Shown: in pieces, positions 30,982 through 39,533 of the stretch
Layout: each line of letters begins with the position of its first letter
How positions within the stretch are numbered: position 1 is the stretch's first letter
Origin: Humibacillus xanthopallidus
Lineage (GTDB): Bacteria > Actinomycetota > Actinomycetes > Actinomycetales > Dermatophilaceae
Direction of reading: 5' to 3'
Assembly (NCBI RefSeq): GCF_006716675.1
Contig: NZ_VFPM01000004.1
Coordinates: forward strand, 421,676-485,675
Length of the DNA stretch: 64,000 bases
Notes under the pieces: generated by a model
Databases searched by the model: none
What the model was told of the DNA's origin: nothing
What the model saw: only the letters and a program-made list of their open reading frames with translations
Position numbers and translations under genes: made by a program

Positions 30982-33321
30982 ATGACCGAGCCGGCTCCGG
31001 CTGACACAGCAGGCCTCGTCGACCCCCTCGGTCGGCCATCCGCCGCTGCCCCGCGAGGGGCCGCGGTCGAGGTTGCGGGCCTGTCGTGGCGTCCCTACGG
31101 GCGTGCTCGTCCGGTGCTGCACGGGCTCGACCTCACGGTCGCGGCCGGCGAGCGCGTGCTGCTCGCCGGCCCGAGCGGGTCGGGCAAGTCGACCCTGCTG
31201 CGTGCCCTGGCCGGGCTGCTGCTGACGGCCGACTCGGGCGAGCTCGATGGTGAGGTCACCCTCGACGGCGAGTCCGAGGGCCGGGCCGGCGCGGTCGGCC
31301 TCGTGCTGCAGGACCCGGGAGCCGGCGTCGTCGCCTCGTCGATCGGCCGCGACGTCGCCTTCGGCCTCGAGAACGTCGGGGTGGCCCGTGACGCCATGCC
31401 CGCACGGGTCGCCGCGGCGCTCGCCGAGGTGGGCCTCGACCTGCCGCCCGACTCCTCGCCTTCGACCCTCAGCGGGGGCGAGGCGCAGCGCCTCGCCCTC
31501 GCCGGGGCCCTCGTCATGGAGCCGCGGCTGCTGCTCCTCGACGAGCCGACCGCGATGCTCGACGCCGACACCGCGGCCGGGGTGCGGGCGGTCGTGGCCG
31601 ACGTCGTCGCCCGCCGCGGGCTGACGCTCGTCGTCGTCGAGCACCGGCTCACGGGCTGGCTCGACCTCGTCGACCGCCTCGTCGTGCTCGACGGTGACGG
31701 CACCATCGTCGCCGACGGGGCCCCGCACGACGTGCTCGCCGAGCACGCGAGCTCGCTGGTGCGACAGGGCATCTGGGTGCCGGGAGCCCCGGAGCCGCAG
31801 CCGCTCCGCGTGGCGCTGACACCGATGCCACGGGCGGCCGCAGGTGTCCTCGCACCGGGCGCGCCCGTCGTCGCCGGCACCGACCTCGGGGTCGAGCGCC
31901 GCAGCCGGCGGCTCGGCTCCACGTCGCGCAGCACGACCGCGGTGGCGGGGGCGGACCTCGCGGTCGAGGCGGGCCGTCTCACAGCGCTGACCGGTCCGAG
32001 CGGGGCCGGCAAGTCGACGCTCATGGCCGCCGTCGGAGGGCTGCTCGCTCCCACGACCGGTCGCGTCGACGTGGCGGCCCCGATCACCCCGGTGAGCGGC
32101 GGCCAGGGCGACTGCCCCCGGCCGCCGCACGAGTGGCCCTCGGTCGACCTCGCCCGGGTCGTGGCCTGGGTGCCCCAGCGGGCGGCGACCGCGGTCGTGG
32201 GTCGCACCGTGCGCGACGACGTGCTGACGACGGCGCGCGCCCTCGGCCTCTCGGGAGCCGACGCGGAGACCCGGGCCGACGAGCTGCTCGCGACGCTCGG
32301 CCTCGCCCGGCTCGCCGACACGGATCCGCGACACCTCTCCGGCGGCGAGCAGCGCCGACTCGCCGTCGCCTCGGCCATCGCGCACGGCCCTGCGCTCGTG
32401 CTCGCCGACGAGCCGACCGTGGGCCAGGACCGACTCACCTGGTCCGCCGTCATGGGCACCCTCGAGGCCGCGCGCCGCGAGGGGGCCGGGGTGCTCGTCA
32501 CGACCCACGACCCCGGCGTCGTCGACCGCGCCGACCAGGAGCTCGCCCTCCGCCGCCCGTCGCAGCCGGCAGTCGACCCCGAGCCGGAGCGTCGCCCCCT
32601 GCTCGCCCGGGTCGGTCCCCTCGCACTGCTCGTCGCGGCGCTCTGCGTGCTGCCCCTGCCCGCCCTGCTCGGGTCGTGGCGCCAGGCCCTCGTCGTGCTC
32701 GCCGTCGAGGTCACCCTCGGAGCCGTCGGCCTGCTCGCGCCCGGCCCGGGTCGCCGGCCGGAGGGCCGGCTGCGCGGGGTGCTCGCGCGGCTCGCTCCTG
32801 CGGTCGTCGCCGTCGTCGGCGTGGCGTGGTCGGCCTGGCTGCTCGGCGGGCGTGACCTCGAGATCGCCGCCGGTGCCGCCCTGCGCGTGCTCTGCCTCAT
32901 CGTGCCCTCGGCGTTCGTCGTCGGCTTCATCGACCCGGAGCGGCTCGGCGACCACCTCGCGCAGCGCGTCCACCTGCCCGCCCGTCCCGTCGTGGCCGCG
33001 ACCGCGGCGCTGCAGCGCCTGCAGTCCTTCGACGACCTGTGGACCGAGCTCATGACGACGAGGCGCGTGCGCGGCATACGGGCTGATCGGGGCCTCGTGC
33101 GCCGGGGGACCGAGGCCGTCGCGGTCACCGGCGGGCTGCTCGTCGGCGCGCTCGGGCAGGCGGCCGGGCTCGCCCTCGCGATGGATGCCCGCGGCTTCGC
33201 CGGCGCGCACCGGCGCTCCTGGGCCGGGCCCGCTCCCTGGCGCCTGCCCGACTCCCTCGCGGTCCTCGGGGGGCTGACGATCGTCGGCGCGGCGCTCGTC
33301 GCCCGGGCGCTCGTCGGCTGA
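30982..33321 (+). CDS. Fused ECF transporter ATPases and EcfT (YkoD-YkoC fusion)
   Basis: This 779-residue polypeptide joins three parts. ATPase 1 (about residues 20-260) has Walker A AGPSGSGKSTLLRALAG, signature LSGGEAQRLALAGALV and Walker B LLLLDEPTAMLDAD. ATPase 2 (about 290-525) has TGPSGAGKSTLMAAVGG, LSGGEQRRLAVASAIA and LVLADEPTVGQDR. The last 240 residues form an EcfT membrane part with helices such as LALLVAALCVLPLPALLG and RLAPAVVAVVGVAWSAWLLGG and the coupling helix region LMTTRRVRGIRADRG, ending with the ALAMDARGF motif. In Bacillus ykoD and ykoC are separate genes. With YkoE it makes a complete transporter under the TPP riboswitch. Confidence 0.93.
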   Translation: MTEPAPADTAGLVDPLGRPSAAAPRGAAVEVAGLSWRPYGRARPVLHGLDLTVAAGERVLLAGPSGSGKSTLLRALAGLLLTADSGELDGEVTLDGESEGRAGAVGLVLQDPGAGVVASSIGRDVAFGLENVGVARDAMPARVAAALAEVGLDLPPDSSPSTLSGGEAQRLALAGALVMEPRLLLLDEPTAMLDADTAAGVRAVVADVVARRGLTLVVVEHRLTGWLDLVDRLVVLDGDGTIVADGAPHDVLAEHASSLVRQGIWVPGAPEPQPLRVALTPMPRAAAGVLAPGAPVVAGTDLGVERRSRRLGSTSRSTTAVAGADLAVEAGRLTALTGPSGAGKSTLMAAVGGLLAPTTGRVDVAAPITPVSGGQGDCPRPPHEWPSVDLARVVAWVPQRAATAVVGRTVRDDVLTTARALGLSGADAETRADELLATLGLARLADTDPRHLSGGEQRRLAVASAIAHGPALVLADEPTVGQDRLTWSAVMGTLEAARREGAGVLVTTHDPGVVDRADQELALRRPSQPAVDPEPERRPLLARVGPLALLVAALCVLPLPALLGSWRQALVVLAVEVTLGAVGLLAPGPGRRPEGRLRGVLARLAPAVVAVVGVAWSAWLLGGRDLEIAAGAALRVLCLIVPSAFVVGFIDPERLGDHLAQRVHLPARPVVAATAALQRLQSFDDLWTELMTTRRVRGIRADRGLVRRGTEAVAVTGGLLVGALGQAAGLALAMDARGFAGAHRRSWAGPAPWRLPDSLAVLGGLTIVGAALVARALVG

Positions 33322-33364
33322 GGTCGCGGGGCACAATGTCTGCGACATGTGTTCACCCGCGACC
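33322..33364 (+). terminator. Nested hairpin after the ECF transporter gene
   Basis: GGTCGCGGG (33322-33330) and CCCGCGACC (33356-33364) are perfect complements, and the loop contains a second small palindrome, ATGTC-TGC-GACAT. It begins at the stop codon of the fused transporter gene and ends 25 bp before the lipoprotein start, so it probably acts as a terminator or processing structure. Confidence 0.55.
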
Positions 33365-33389
33365 ACCGGGTGACGAGAGGAGCCGAACC

Positions 33390-33914
33390 GTGAGCAGGTC
33401 CGCAGGCAGGCAGGGGTATGCCGGGGCGCCCCGATCCGTCTCCGGCGCGCGGGTCCGCGCCGCCGGGCTGGTCGCCGCAGGGCTCGCGTCCGCCCTGTCG
33501 CTCGGGGCCTGCGGGCAGCCGACCCGCTCGGACGACGGGATCGGCCCGACGGTCAGCGTGCCGGTCCAGCCGACCATCGCGCGCGACACCCCGACGGACG
33601 ACGTGCCGGACACGACGGCTCCCGTGGCCGGCGGCCTCTTCGACGCCTCGACGAGCCTCGTCGCCTCGACGTGCGCGCCGACCGGTGACTCGTGGAACTT
33701 CAGCGGCACGGTGCAGAACACCGACTCGGTCGCACACACCTTCACCGTCGCCGTCTTCATCGTGCGCACCTCCGACTCGTCCGACGTGGCGGGCAAGGAG
33801 ATCGACGTCACCGTCGCGCCCGGCGAGAAGGGCGACGTGGCGGCGAAGGGCTTCTGGCGTGGCCCGAAGACCGGGGTCGAGTGCCTCACCGGCGTCACCG
33901 TCAAGGACCAGTGA
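33390..33914 (+). CDS. Putative lipoprotein with FxLYD-like domain
   Basis: This 174-residue protein has a basic N-terminus, a hydrophobic signal (AAGLVAAGLASALSLGACG) and a lipobox LGAC at about residues 46-49, so it is predicted to be lipidated and held outside the membrane. After a Pro/Thr/Asp-rich linker, the C-terminal 80 residues form a small beta domain (WNFSGTVQNTDSVAHTFTVAVF, IDVTVAPGEKGDVAAKGFW) of the FxLYD type. The GTG at 33390 is chosen for the AGAGGAG upstream. It is followed directly by the phosphatase gene. Function is unknown. Confidence 0.8.
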   Translation: MSRSAGRQGYAGAPRSVSGARVRAAGLVAAGLASALSLGACGQPTRSDDGIGPTVSVPVQPTIARDTPTDDVPDTTAPVAGGLFDASTSLVASTCAPTGDSWNFSGTVQNTDSVAHTFTVAVFIVRTSDSSDVAGKEIDVTVAPGEKGDVAAKGFWRGPKTGVECLTGVTVKDQ

Positions 33915-33915
33915 C

Positions 33916-34509
33916 GTGCGGTTCTTCCTCGTCCGCCACGGCCAGACCCACGCCAACGTCGCCCGGCAGCTCGACACCGCGGTGCCCGGGCTCGACCTCA
34001 CCGACACCGGCCGTGAACAGGCCCGAGCACTTGCCGAGCGTCTCGCCGGCGAGGACCTCGGCGCGATCTACACCTCCGACCTCGTGCGCACCCAGCAGAC
34101 GGCGGCTCCGCTGGCGAAGCGGCTCGGCCTCGAGATGGTCGTCCTGCCCGGGCTGCGCGAGATCCAGGCGGGCGACTACGAGATGTCGACCGACTGGCAG
34201 CCCTACGTAGACGCCGTCGTGCGGTGGGGCGACGACCCCGCGCACACGATCCCCGGGGGCGACAGCGGGGTCGGCTTCATGTCCCGCTACGACGCGGCCG
34301 TCACGCAGATCGCCTCCGACGGGCACGCGGCGGCCGTCGCCATCAGCCACGGCGCGGCGATGCGCACGTGGTGCACGGTCCGGCTGGGCCTGCCCGCCGA
34401 CTTCTTCGCCTCGCGCCGCCTCGACAACACGCACGTCGTGACGATGGAGGGCGACCCCGACGCGGGCTGGCGTCTCCTCGCCTGGGGCGACGAACCCATC
34501 ACCCACTGA
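33916..34509 (+). CDS. Histidine phosphatase superfamily protein (phosphoglycerate-mutase-like)
   Basis: This 197-residue enzyme has the phosphohistidine motif FFLVRHGQTHANVARQL at its N-terminus (His8), the second-strand Arg in YTSDLVRTQQTAAPL, the acidic LREIQAGDYEM and the catalytic AVAISHGAAMRTW. It is a broad-specificity phosphatase fold; the substrate is unknown. It starts with GTG one base after the lipoprotein stop, so the two are probably co-translated. The 53-bp hairpin repeat array follows its stop. Confidence 0.92.
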   Translation: MRFFLVRHGQTHANVARQLDTAVPGLDLTDTGREQARALAERLAGEDLGAIYTSDLVRTQQTAAPLAKRLGLEMVVLPGLREIQAGDYEMSTDWQPYVDAVVRWGDDPAHTIPGGDSGVGFMSRYDAAVTQIASDGHAAAVAISHGAAMRTWCTVRLGLPADFFASRRLDNTHVVTMEGDPDAGWRLLAWGDEPITH

Positions 34510-34521
34510 CCCCCTCACCAC

Positions 34522-34755
34522 GTCGAGTGCCCAGTTCCCGACGTGTGGAAAGTGGGCACTCGACCGGGGGGTGAGTCGAGTGCCCAGTTCCAGACGTTCG
34601 GAAAGTGGGCACTCGACTAGGAGGTGGGTCGAGTGCCCAGTTCCCGACGTGTGGAAAGTGGGCACTCGACTAGGAGGTGGGTCGAGTGCCCAGTTCCCGA
34701 CGTGTGGAAAGTGAGCACTCGACCGGAGGGTGGGTCGAGTGCCCAGTTCCCGACG
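34522..34755. repeat. Tandem array of a 53-bp palindromic repeat (four full copies and a fifth partial)
   Basis: This fills most of the gene-free stretch 34510-34831. Each unit is a 43-bp inverted repeat plus a 10-bp spacer, with starts at 34522, 34575, 34628, 34681 and 34734 (exact 53-bp period). Arms GTCGAGTGCCCA and TGGGCACTCGAC are perfect 12-bp complements, extended by TTCC/GGAA, around a short GC-rich loop. Copy 2 differs in the loop; copy 4 has one arm mismatch (TGAGCACTCGAC); copy 5 stops at 34755. Related copies occur at 49954-50057. The pattern resembles REP/BIME elements; no coding potential is seen. Confidence 0.95.
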
Positions 34756-34831
34756 GACCTGAGGGTCACGGATTGGCGACACTTGGCCGGGCGGGGCGAC
34801 GGCGCCGCGCCGGTGCTCGACACTGTGCTGC

Positions 34832-35374
34832 GTGACCGACTACGGCTTCAGCGACGAGGCCCCGGAGCGGGCGCAGCGGGCCGGTGGCCGGCGGCGACCG
34901 ACGATGGCCGGCATCGCCGTCACCGTCGGCGTGCTCGCCCTGCTCGGACTCCTCCTCTGGGCCTGGGTCGCCCGGTCCCACGCCGACGACCTCGCCGCCT
35001 GGGACACCCTCGAGACGACGTTCGAGGTGATGGACCGGAGCCTCACCCCCCTCGGCCACGGGGAGTCCCCGCCCTGTCACACCGAGCCCGACGGCGTCGT
35101 CACGCGCACGTACCCGCCCTCGACCGGTCCCCAGGCGGCCGCGGTCATCGGCTATCTCACCCAGCTCGGCTGGACCGTGCAGAACGGATCGGGCGCCCAG
35201 CCGTCCGCCACCGGGTCCGCCCCCTCCGACGCCGCAGCCGTGCTCGCCGTCCTCACGAAGAGCAGCGGGGGCCGCGACCTCACGGTCGTCGTCAGCGGCC
35301 CGTCGCTCGACCGCCTCGTCGGGCCGGTCACCGGGCGCAGCCCGGGCTCGACGATCGGGTGCCTCGGTCGCTGA
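34832..35374 (+). CDS. Unknown single-pass membrane protein
   Basis: This 180-residue protein has an N-terminal charged segment, one membrane helix (AGIAVTVGVLALLGLLLWAWVA, about residues 26-47) and an extracytoplasmic domain of about 130 residues with two Cys (PPCHTEPDG and TIGCLGR) that could form a disulfide. I do not recognise a family. The start is GTG at 34832. It stands between the repeat array and the aminotransferase gene. Confidence 0.75.
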   Translation: MTDYGFSDEAPERAQRAGGRRRPTMAGIAVTVGVLALLGLLLWAWVARSHADDLAAWDTLETTFEVMDRSLTPLGHGESPPCHTEPDGVVTRTYPPSTGPQAAAVIGYLTQLGWTVQNGSGAQPSATGSAPSDAAAVLAVLTKSSGGRDLTVVVSGPSLDRLVGPVTGRSPGSTIGCLGR

Positions 35375-35469
35375 CGGCCGCGCCACGGGTCGTGGGCGAG
35401 ACCCACCCCACAGGCCACATGCTGGGAATTGCCGGGCTCGCGGCATACCGGGGTGTCACGCTGGGGCGT

Positions 35470-36684
35470 ATGCGCGTGGTCACCCAGTCCCGAAAGCTCC
35501 AAAACGTCTGTTACGAGATCCGCGGACCCGTGCTCGCCGAGGCCAAGCGGCTCGAGGACGAGGGCCACCGCATCCTCAAGCTCAACATCGGCAACCCGGC
35601 GCCGTTCGGCTTCGAGGCGCCCGAGGACATCCTCGTCGACGTCATCCAGGAGCTGCCGACGGCGCAGGGCTACAGCGACAGCAAGGGCATCCTGTCGGCC
35701 CGCCGCGCGGTCAAGCAGCACTACGAGCTGCGCGACTTCCCGCCCGTCGGCGTCGAGGACATCTACCTCGGCAACGGCGTGAGCGAGCTCATCGTCATGG
35801 CGATGCAGGGCCTGCTCGACAACGGCGACGAGGTGCTCATCCCCGCACCCGACTACCCCCTGTGGACGGCGGCCGCGAGCCTCGCCGGGGGCACCGCGGT
35901 GCACTACGTCTGCGACGAGCAGGCCGGCTGGGCGCCCGATCTCGACGACATCCGCAGCAAGGTGACCGACCGCACCCGGGCCATCGTCGTCATCAACCCC
36001 AACAACCCCACCGGCGCGGTCTACCCGCGCGAGGTGCTCGAGGCGATCGCGCAGGTCGCGCGCGAGCACGAGCTGATCCTCATGGCCGACGAGATCTACG
36101 ACAAGATCCTCTACGACGCCGCGACGCACACCTCGGTGGCCGCGGTCGCCCCCGACCTGCTGTGCCTCACCTTCAACGGGCTGTCCAAGGCCTACCGGGT
36201 CGCGGGCTTCCGCTCCGGCTGGCTCGCCATCACCGGCCCCAAGGAGCACGCCCGCAACTACATCGAGGGCCTCGACATCCTCGCGAACATGCGGCTGTGC
36301 GCCAACGTGCCCGCGCAGCACGCGATCCAGGTGGCCCTCGGCGGCTACCAGTCGATCAACGAGCTCATCCTCCCGGGCGGCCGGTTGCTCGAGCAGCGCA
36401 ACGTCGCGTGGGAGATGCTGAACCAGATCCCCGGGGTGTCGGTGACGAAGCCGCAGGGCGCGCTCTACCTCTTCCCGCGCCTCGACCCCAAGGTCCATCC
36501 CCTCGTCAACGACGAGAAGTTCGCGCTCGACCTGCTGCGCGAGCAGAAGCTGCTCATCGTGCACGGCACCGGCTTCAACTGGTCCACGCCCGACCACTTC
36601 CGGCTCGTCTTCCTGCCCCGGGTCGAGGATCTCGAGGACGCCATCGGCCGCCTCGAGAAGTTCCTCTCGACCTACTCGCAGTAG
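35470..36684 (+). CDS. PLP-dependent aminotransferase, alanine-transaminase (AlaA) type
   Basis: This 404-residue class-I aminotransferase is of the AlaA group, which makes alanine from pyruvate and glutamate. Visible features are LKLNIGNPAPFGFEAPEDI, the cofactor-loop YLGNGVSELIVMAMQGLLD, PAPDYPLWTAAASLAGG, VINPNNPTGAVYPREVL, MADEIYDKILYD, the PLP-Lys in FNGLSKAYRVAGFRSGW, and FRLVFLPRVEDL near the C-terminus. The ATG at 35470 fits the family start; an in-frame ATG at 35419 is possible but adds no conserved sequence. Confidence 0.93.
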   Translation: MRVVTQSRKLQNVCYEIRGPVLAEAKRLEDEGHRILKLNIGNPAPFGFEAPEDILVDVIQELPTAQGYSDSKGILSARRAVKQHYELRDFPPVGVEDIYLGNGVSELIVMAMQGLLDNGDEVLIPAPDYPLWTAAASLAGGTAVHYVCDEQAGWAPDLDDIRSKVTDRTRAIVVINPNNPTGAVYPREVLEAIAQVAREHELILMADEIYDKILYDAATHTSVAAVAPDLLCLTFNGLSKAYRVAGFRSGWLAITGPKEHARNYIEGLDILANMRLCANVPAQHAIQVALGGYQSINELILPGGRLLEQRNVAWEMLNQIPGVSVTKPQGALYLFPRLDPKVHPLVNDEKFALDLLREQKLLIVHGTGFNWSTPDHFRLVFLPRVEDLEDAIGRLEKFLSTYSQ

Positions 36685-36693
36685 CCCGCCCGC

Positions 36694-37002
36694 TCAGACG
36701 AGGGTCGACGCCCACCACTTGAGGACGATCCCGAGCACGACCGCCCAGACGACCGTGAGCAGGACGCTGATGGCGATCGCGATCCAGGCGCCGCGCCGGC
36801 CGCCGGGCTCGCGGCGAGCGAGGCTCAGCCCCGCGAGCGCCAGACCGAGCAGCTGCGGCACGAAGGTGAAGCCGAAGACCACCGCGGCCAGGGAGGCGAT
36901 GACGGCCCCACGGGCCAGCGGCGCCTCGCCGGCGAGCCGCAGACCGGCCGGCTCGGCGTTGCCGCGATCCGCTTCCGACAGGGGATGATCGGGGTCCGTC
37001 AC
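36694..37002 (-). CDS. Small two-helix membrane protein (DUF4190-like)
   Basis: This 102-residue protein has two hydrophobic helices, AVIASLAAVVFGFTFVPQLLGLALAGLSLA and AWIAIAISVLLTVVWAVVLGIVL, around a basic loop RREPGGRRG, the pattern of DUF4190 proteins. It starts with GTG at 37002, only 15 bp from the divergent lipoprotein start. No function can be assigned. Confidence 0.75.
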   Translation of the reverse strand: MTDPDHPLSEADRGNAEPAGLRLAGEAPLARGAVIASLAAVVFGFTFVPQLLGLALAGLSLARREPGGRRGAWIAIAISVLLTVVWAVVLGIVLKWWASTLV

Positions 37003-37017
37003 ACGTTCAGGATAACG

Positions 37018-37512
37018 ATGAGCCCCTCCACCACCTCGCCGTATGCCGTCCGTCCCCCTCGGGCGGACCGTCACCCTCCCCGGGTGGGCGCGCCTCGCAG
37101 ACGCCTCGGGCGAGGTGCCGCTGTCGGCGTCGTCAGTGCTGCGGTGCTGCTCGCGGTCATCTCGCTGGGGGCCTGCAGCAGCGACGACCCCACCCTCGGC
37201 GACCTGCCCCCCGACGTGGCGAGCGCCCGGCCGACGATCTCGGCCGACGAGGCGAGGTTCGTCCTCGCCGCCGAGAAGCTCGGCGCCACCGTCACGGGGG
37301 CGAGCGTCGATGACGACATCCAGACCGGCACGACGACGTGCTGGGTGCTGCGCAACGGGGGTGTGACGCTCGACAAGGTGGCCGTCGACGAGGACGACAA
37401 GCCCCTGCCCAACACCGGCGAGGCGTTGCGCACGAAGCAGCTCATGGCGGCCGGGGTGCAGACGTTCTGCCCCGACCACGACGACCAGATCGCCCTGCTC
37501 AAGCTGCCCTGA
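37018..37512 (+). CDS. Putative lipoprotein
   Basis: This 164-residue protein has a basic leader followed by a hydrophobic signal and lipobox (AAVLLAVISLGACSS, Cys at about residue 53), then a hydrophilic domain of about 110 residues with one further Cys pair (TTTCWVLRNGG and VQTFCPDHDDQ). The lipidation and outside location are predicted; function is unknown. Start ATG at 37018. Confidence 0.78.
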   Translation: MSPSTTSPYAVRPPRADRHPPRVGAPRRRLGRGAAVGVVSAAVLLAVISLGACSSDDPTLGDLPPDVASARPTISADEARFVLAAEKLGATVTGASVDDDIQTGTTTCWVLRNGGVTLDKVAVDEDDKPLPNTGEALRTKQLMAAGVQTFCPDHDDQIALLKLP

Positions 37513-37654
37513 CGGCATCCGGCACGCGGGCACCGCGTGAAGTGAGCCACAGGCCAAAGGCGGGCTTGCTGTCGCGGAGCAGAATCGAGAGGGCGGCACC
37601 GTCGCGGCAGGCGGTTGGCGTCACGCAGACGGCTCCCGTGGAGGATCCCTGGCC

Positions 37655-38704
37655 ATGATGAAGGAAGCGACCACCTTTCCTTCGGACCGCACGCCCGCCG
37701 TCGAGGCTGCGGCCGCGGGGCAGGAGTCGTCCCGGTTCGCCATCGAGGTTGCCGGGCTCGCGCGGTCGTTCGGCGAGACGACGGTCCTGGACGGAGTGGA
37801 CCTGCGCCTCGAGTCCGGTGGCGTCTTCGGGCTGTTGGGCCCGAACGGTGCCGGCAAGACCACGACCGTTCGCATCCTGACCGGAGTGCTGCGTGCCGAC
37901 CGGGCGTCGTGCCTTCGTGTTCTCGGCCATGACCTTCCGGACGAGATCGCCAGCGTTCGACCCCACATCGGCGTGCAGACCGACACCGCGCTCTACGACC
38001 GCCTGACCGGGCTCGACAACCTCACGTTCTTCGGCCGCCTGTACGGCATGTCGTCGGCGGACGCCACGAGGGCTGCCCACGCGCTGCTGGACCGCTTCGG
38101 GCTGGGCGACCGGCAGGCGCATCGCGTCGGCACCTACTCCAAGGGCATGAAGCAGAAGGCGTTGATCGCACGGGCCCTCATCGCCGATCCCGAGCTCGTC
38201 TTCCTCGATGAGCCGACCGCCGGTCTGGACCCCGAGGCGGCCCATGAGCTGATGATGTACATCCACGACCTGTCGATCGAGCAGGGTCGGACCTTCTTCA
38301 TCACCTCCCACCGCCTGGAGGAGATGGAGTCCATCTGCACCAAGGTGGGGGTGCTCTCCAGAGGCCGGATCGCGGCGCAGGGCGCACCTGCGGAGGTCGC
38401 GCGCATGCTGGTGCCAGATGTACGCATCCGGATCACCGTGGCGCCCCCGACCGTCCTCGACCAGTCCGCAGTCCTCGCCCTCGAAGGCGTTCGGACGGTC
38501 ACTCCCGTGGAGAGCGGTGCGATGGTGGAACTGACCACCCGCCAAGCGGTTCCGGCCGTCGTGCGTGCCATAGCGGCCATGCCGGGCGATCTGCTCGGGA
38601 TCGCCGAGGAACCCCCCACCCTCGAGGAGGCCTACCTGCGCCTGGTTCACACGCAGGAGCGCGTTCACACGCAGGAGGGCGCAGCCGTGGGAGGTGCCCG
38701 ATGA
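37655..38704 (+). CDS. ABC exporter ATP-binding protein
   Basis: This 349-residue ATPase has Walker A GPNGAGKTTTVRILTG, signature YSKGMKQKALIARALI, Walker B LVFLDEPTAGLDPEAAHEL and the switch His in FFITSHRLEEME. About 100 residues after the nucleotide domain form a small regulatory domain with TTRQAVPAVVRAIAAMPGDLLG. GGAGG stands upstream of the ATG. The C-terminal tail contains a short near-repeat (VHTQERVHTQE). It overlaps the permease by four bases. Substrate is unknown. Confidence 0.92.
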   Translation: MMKEATTFPSDRTPAVEAAAAGQESSRFAIEVAGLARSFGETTVLDGVDLRLESGGVFGLLGPNGAGKTTTVRILTGVLRADRASCLRVLGHDLPDEIASVRPHIGVQTDTALYDRLTGLDNLTFFGRLYGMSSADATRAAHALLDRFGLGDRQAHRVGTYSKGMKQKALIARALIADPELVFLDEPTAGLDPEAAHELMMYIHDLSIEQGRTFFITSHRLEEMESICTKVGVLSRGRIAAQGAPAEVARMLVPDVRIRITVAPPTVLDQSAVLALEGVRTVTPVESGAMVELTTRQAVPAVVRAIAAMPGDLLGIAEEPPTLEEAYLRLVHTQERVHTQEGAAVGGAR

Positions 38705-39507
38705 AGGGCGGGACCATCTGGACCATCGCGGCCAAGGACCTCCGCGAGAGCACGGCGACCGGGCAGGTGCTGGCCCCGGTCGCGATCGTGCCCTTCGTCT
38801 TCGTCGTGCTCTACCCGGTGGGGCTCCTGCTCGCCCTGCGCTCGATGAGCCCGGCCGACGCACACGACCTCGTCTCGAAGATCCCCACCTCCGCCTTCCC
38901 GGGAACCGGGGAGCTCACCGTGCAGGGCCAAGCGGCATACATCTCCACGGTCTACCTGTTCGCCGGCTTCTTCCTCATCATCCCGACCATGGTGGCCGTC
39001 GTCCTGGCGGCCAACAGCTTCGCCGGCGAGAAGGAGCGCCACACGCTCGAGGGTGTCCTCTACACCCCGGTCACCGACACCGCGCTCGTCGTGGGCAAGA
39101 TCGTGGGCGCGGCCCTACCGGCCGTGGTCATCTCGTGGGTGTGCTTCGGCGTCTACACGACTCTCGTCAACATCCTGGGCAACCCCCTGGTCGGTCACTG
39201 GTACTTCCCGACCCTCAACTGGTGGGTGCTGATGGTGCTGCTGGTGCCGGCGGTCTCGGTGTTCGTCACTGCCTGCGTCGTCTGGGTGTCGGCCCGGGTC
39301 AGCTCGTACCAGTCGGCCAACTCGATCGCCGGTTTCGCCGTGCTGCCGTTGATCCTGCTCGTCGTGGGACAGGCCACCGGCGTCATGCTCCTGGGCCCCG
39401 GCTTCTTCGCCGTGCTCGGTCTCGTGCTGGTCGTCGTCGATGTCGTGATGATGCGGTGGATCATCACGACGTTCGACCGTGAGAGGGTCGTCGCCTCGTT
39501 CCTCTAA
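38701..39507 (+). CDS. ABC-2 type permease
   Basis: This 268-residue membrane protein has about six helices (VAIVPFVFVVLYPVGLLLAL, VYLFAGFFLIIPTMVAVVLAAN, AALPAVVISWVCFGVYTTLV, WVLMVLLVPAVSVFVTACVVW, IAGFAVLPLILLVVGQATGV, GFFAVLGLVLVVVDVVMMRW) and the ABC-2 motif NSFAGEKERHTLEGVLYTPV. It works with the ATPase encoded just before it (ATGA overlap). A MarR-type regulator gene lies convergently 26 bp downstream. Confidence 0.9.
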   Translation: MKGGTIWTIAAKDLRESTATGQVLAPVAIVPFVFVVLYPVGLLLALRSMSPADAHDLVSKIPTSAFPGTGELTVQGQAAYISTVYLFAGFFLIIPTMVAVVLAANSFAGEKERHTLEGVLYTPVTDTALVVGKIVGAALPAVVISWVCFGVYTTLVNILGNPLVGHWYFPTLNWWVLMVLLVPAVSVFVTACVVWVSARVSSYQSANSIAGFAVLPLILLVVGQATGVMLLGPGFFAVLGLVLVVVDVVMMRWIITTFDRERVVASFL

Positions 39508-39533
39508 GGCGGCGATCCCTGGCCTCCGCGCCG

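Noticed and set aside
34522..34755. CRISPR-like array
   Set aside because: The period is regular, but the spacer is only 10 bp and nearly constant, the repeats are long palindromes, and no cas genes are nearby.
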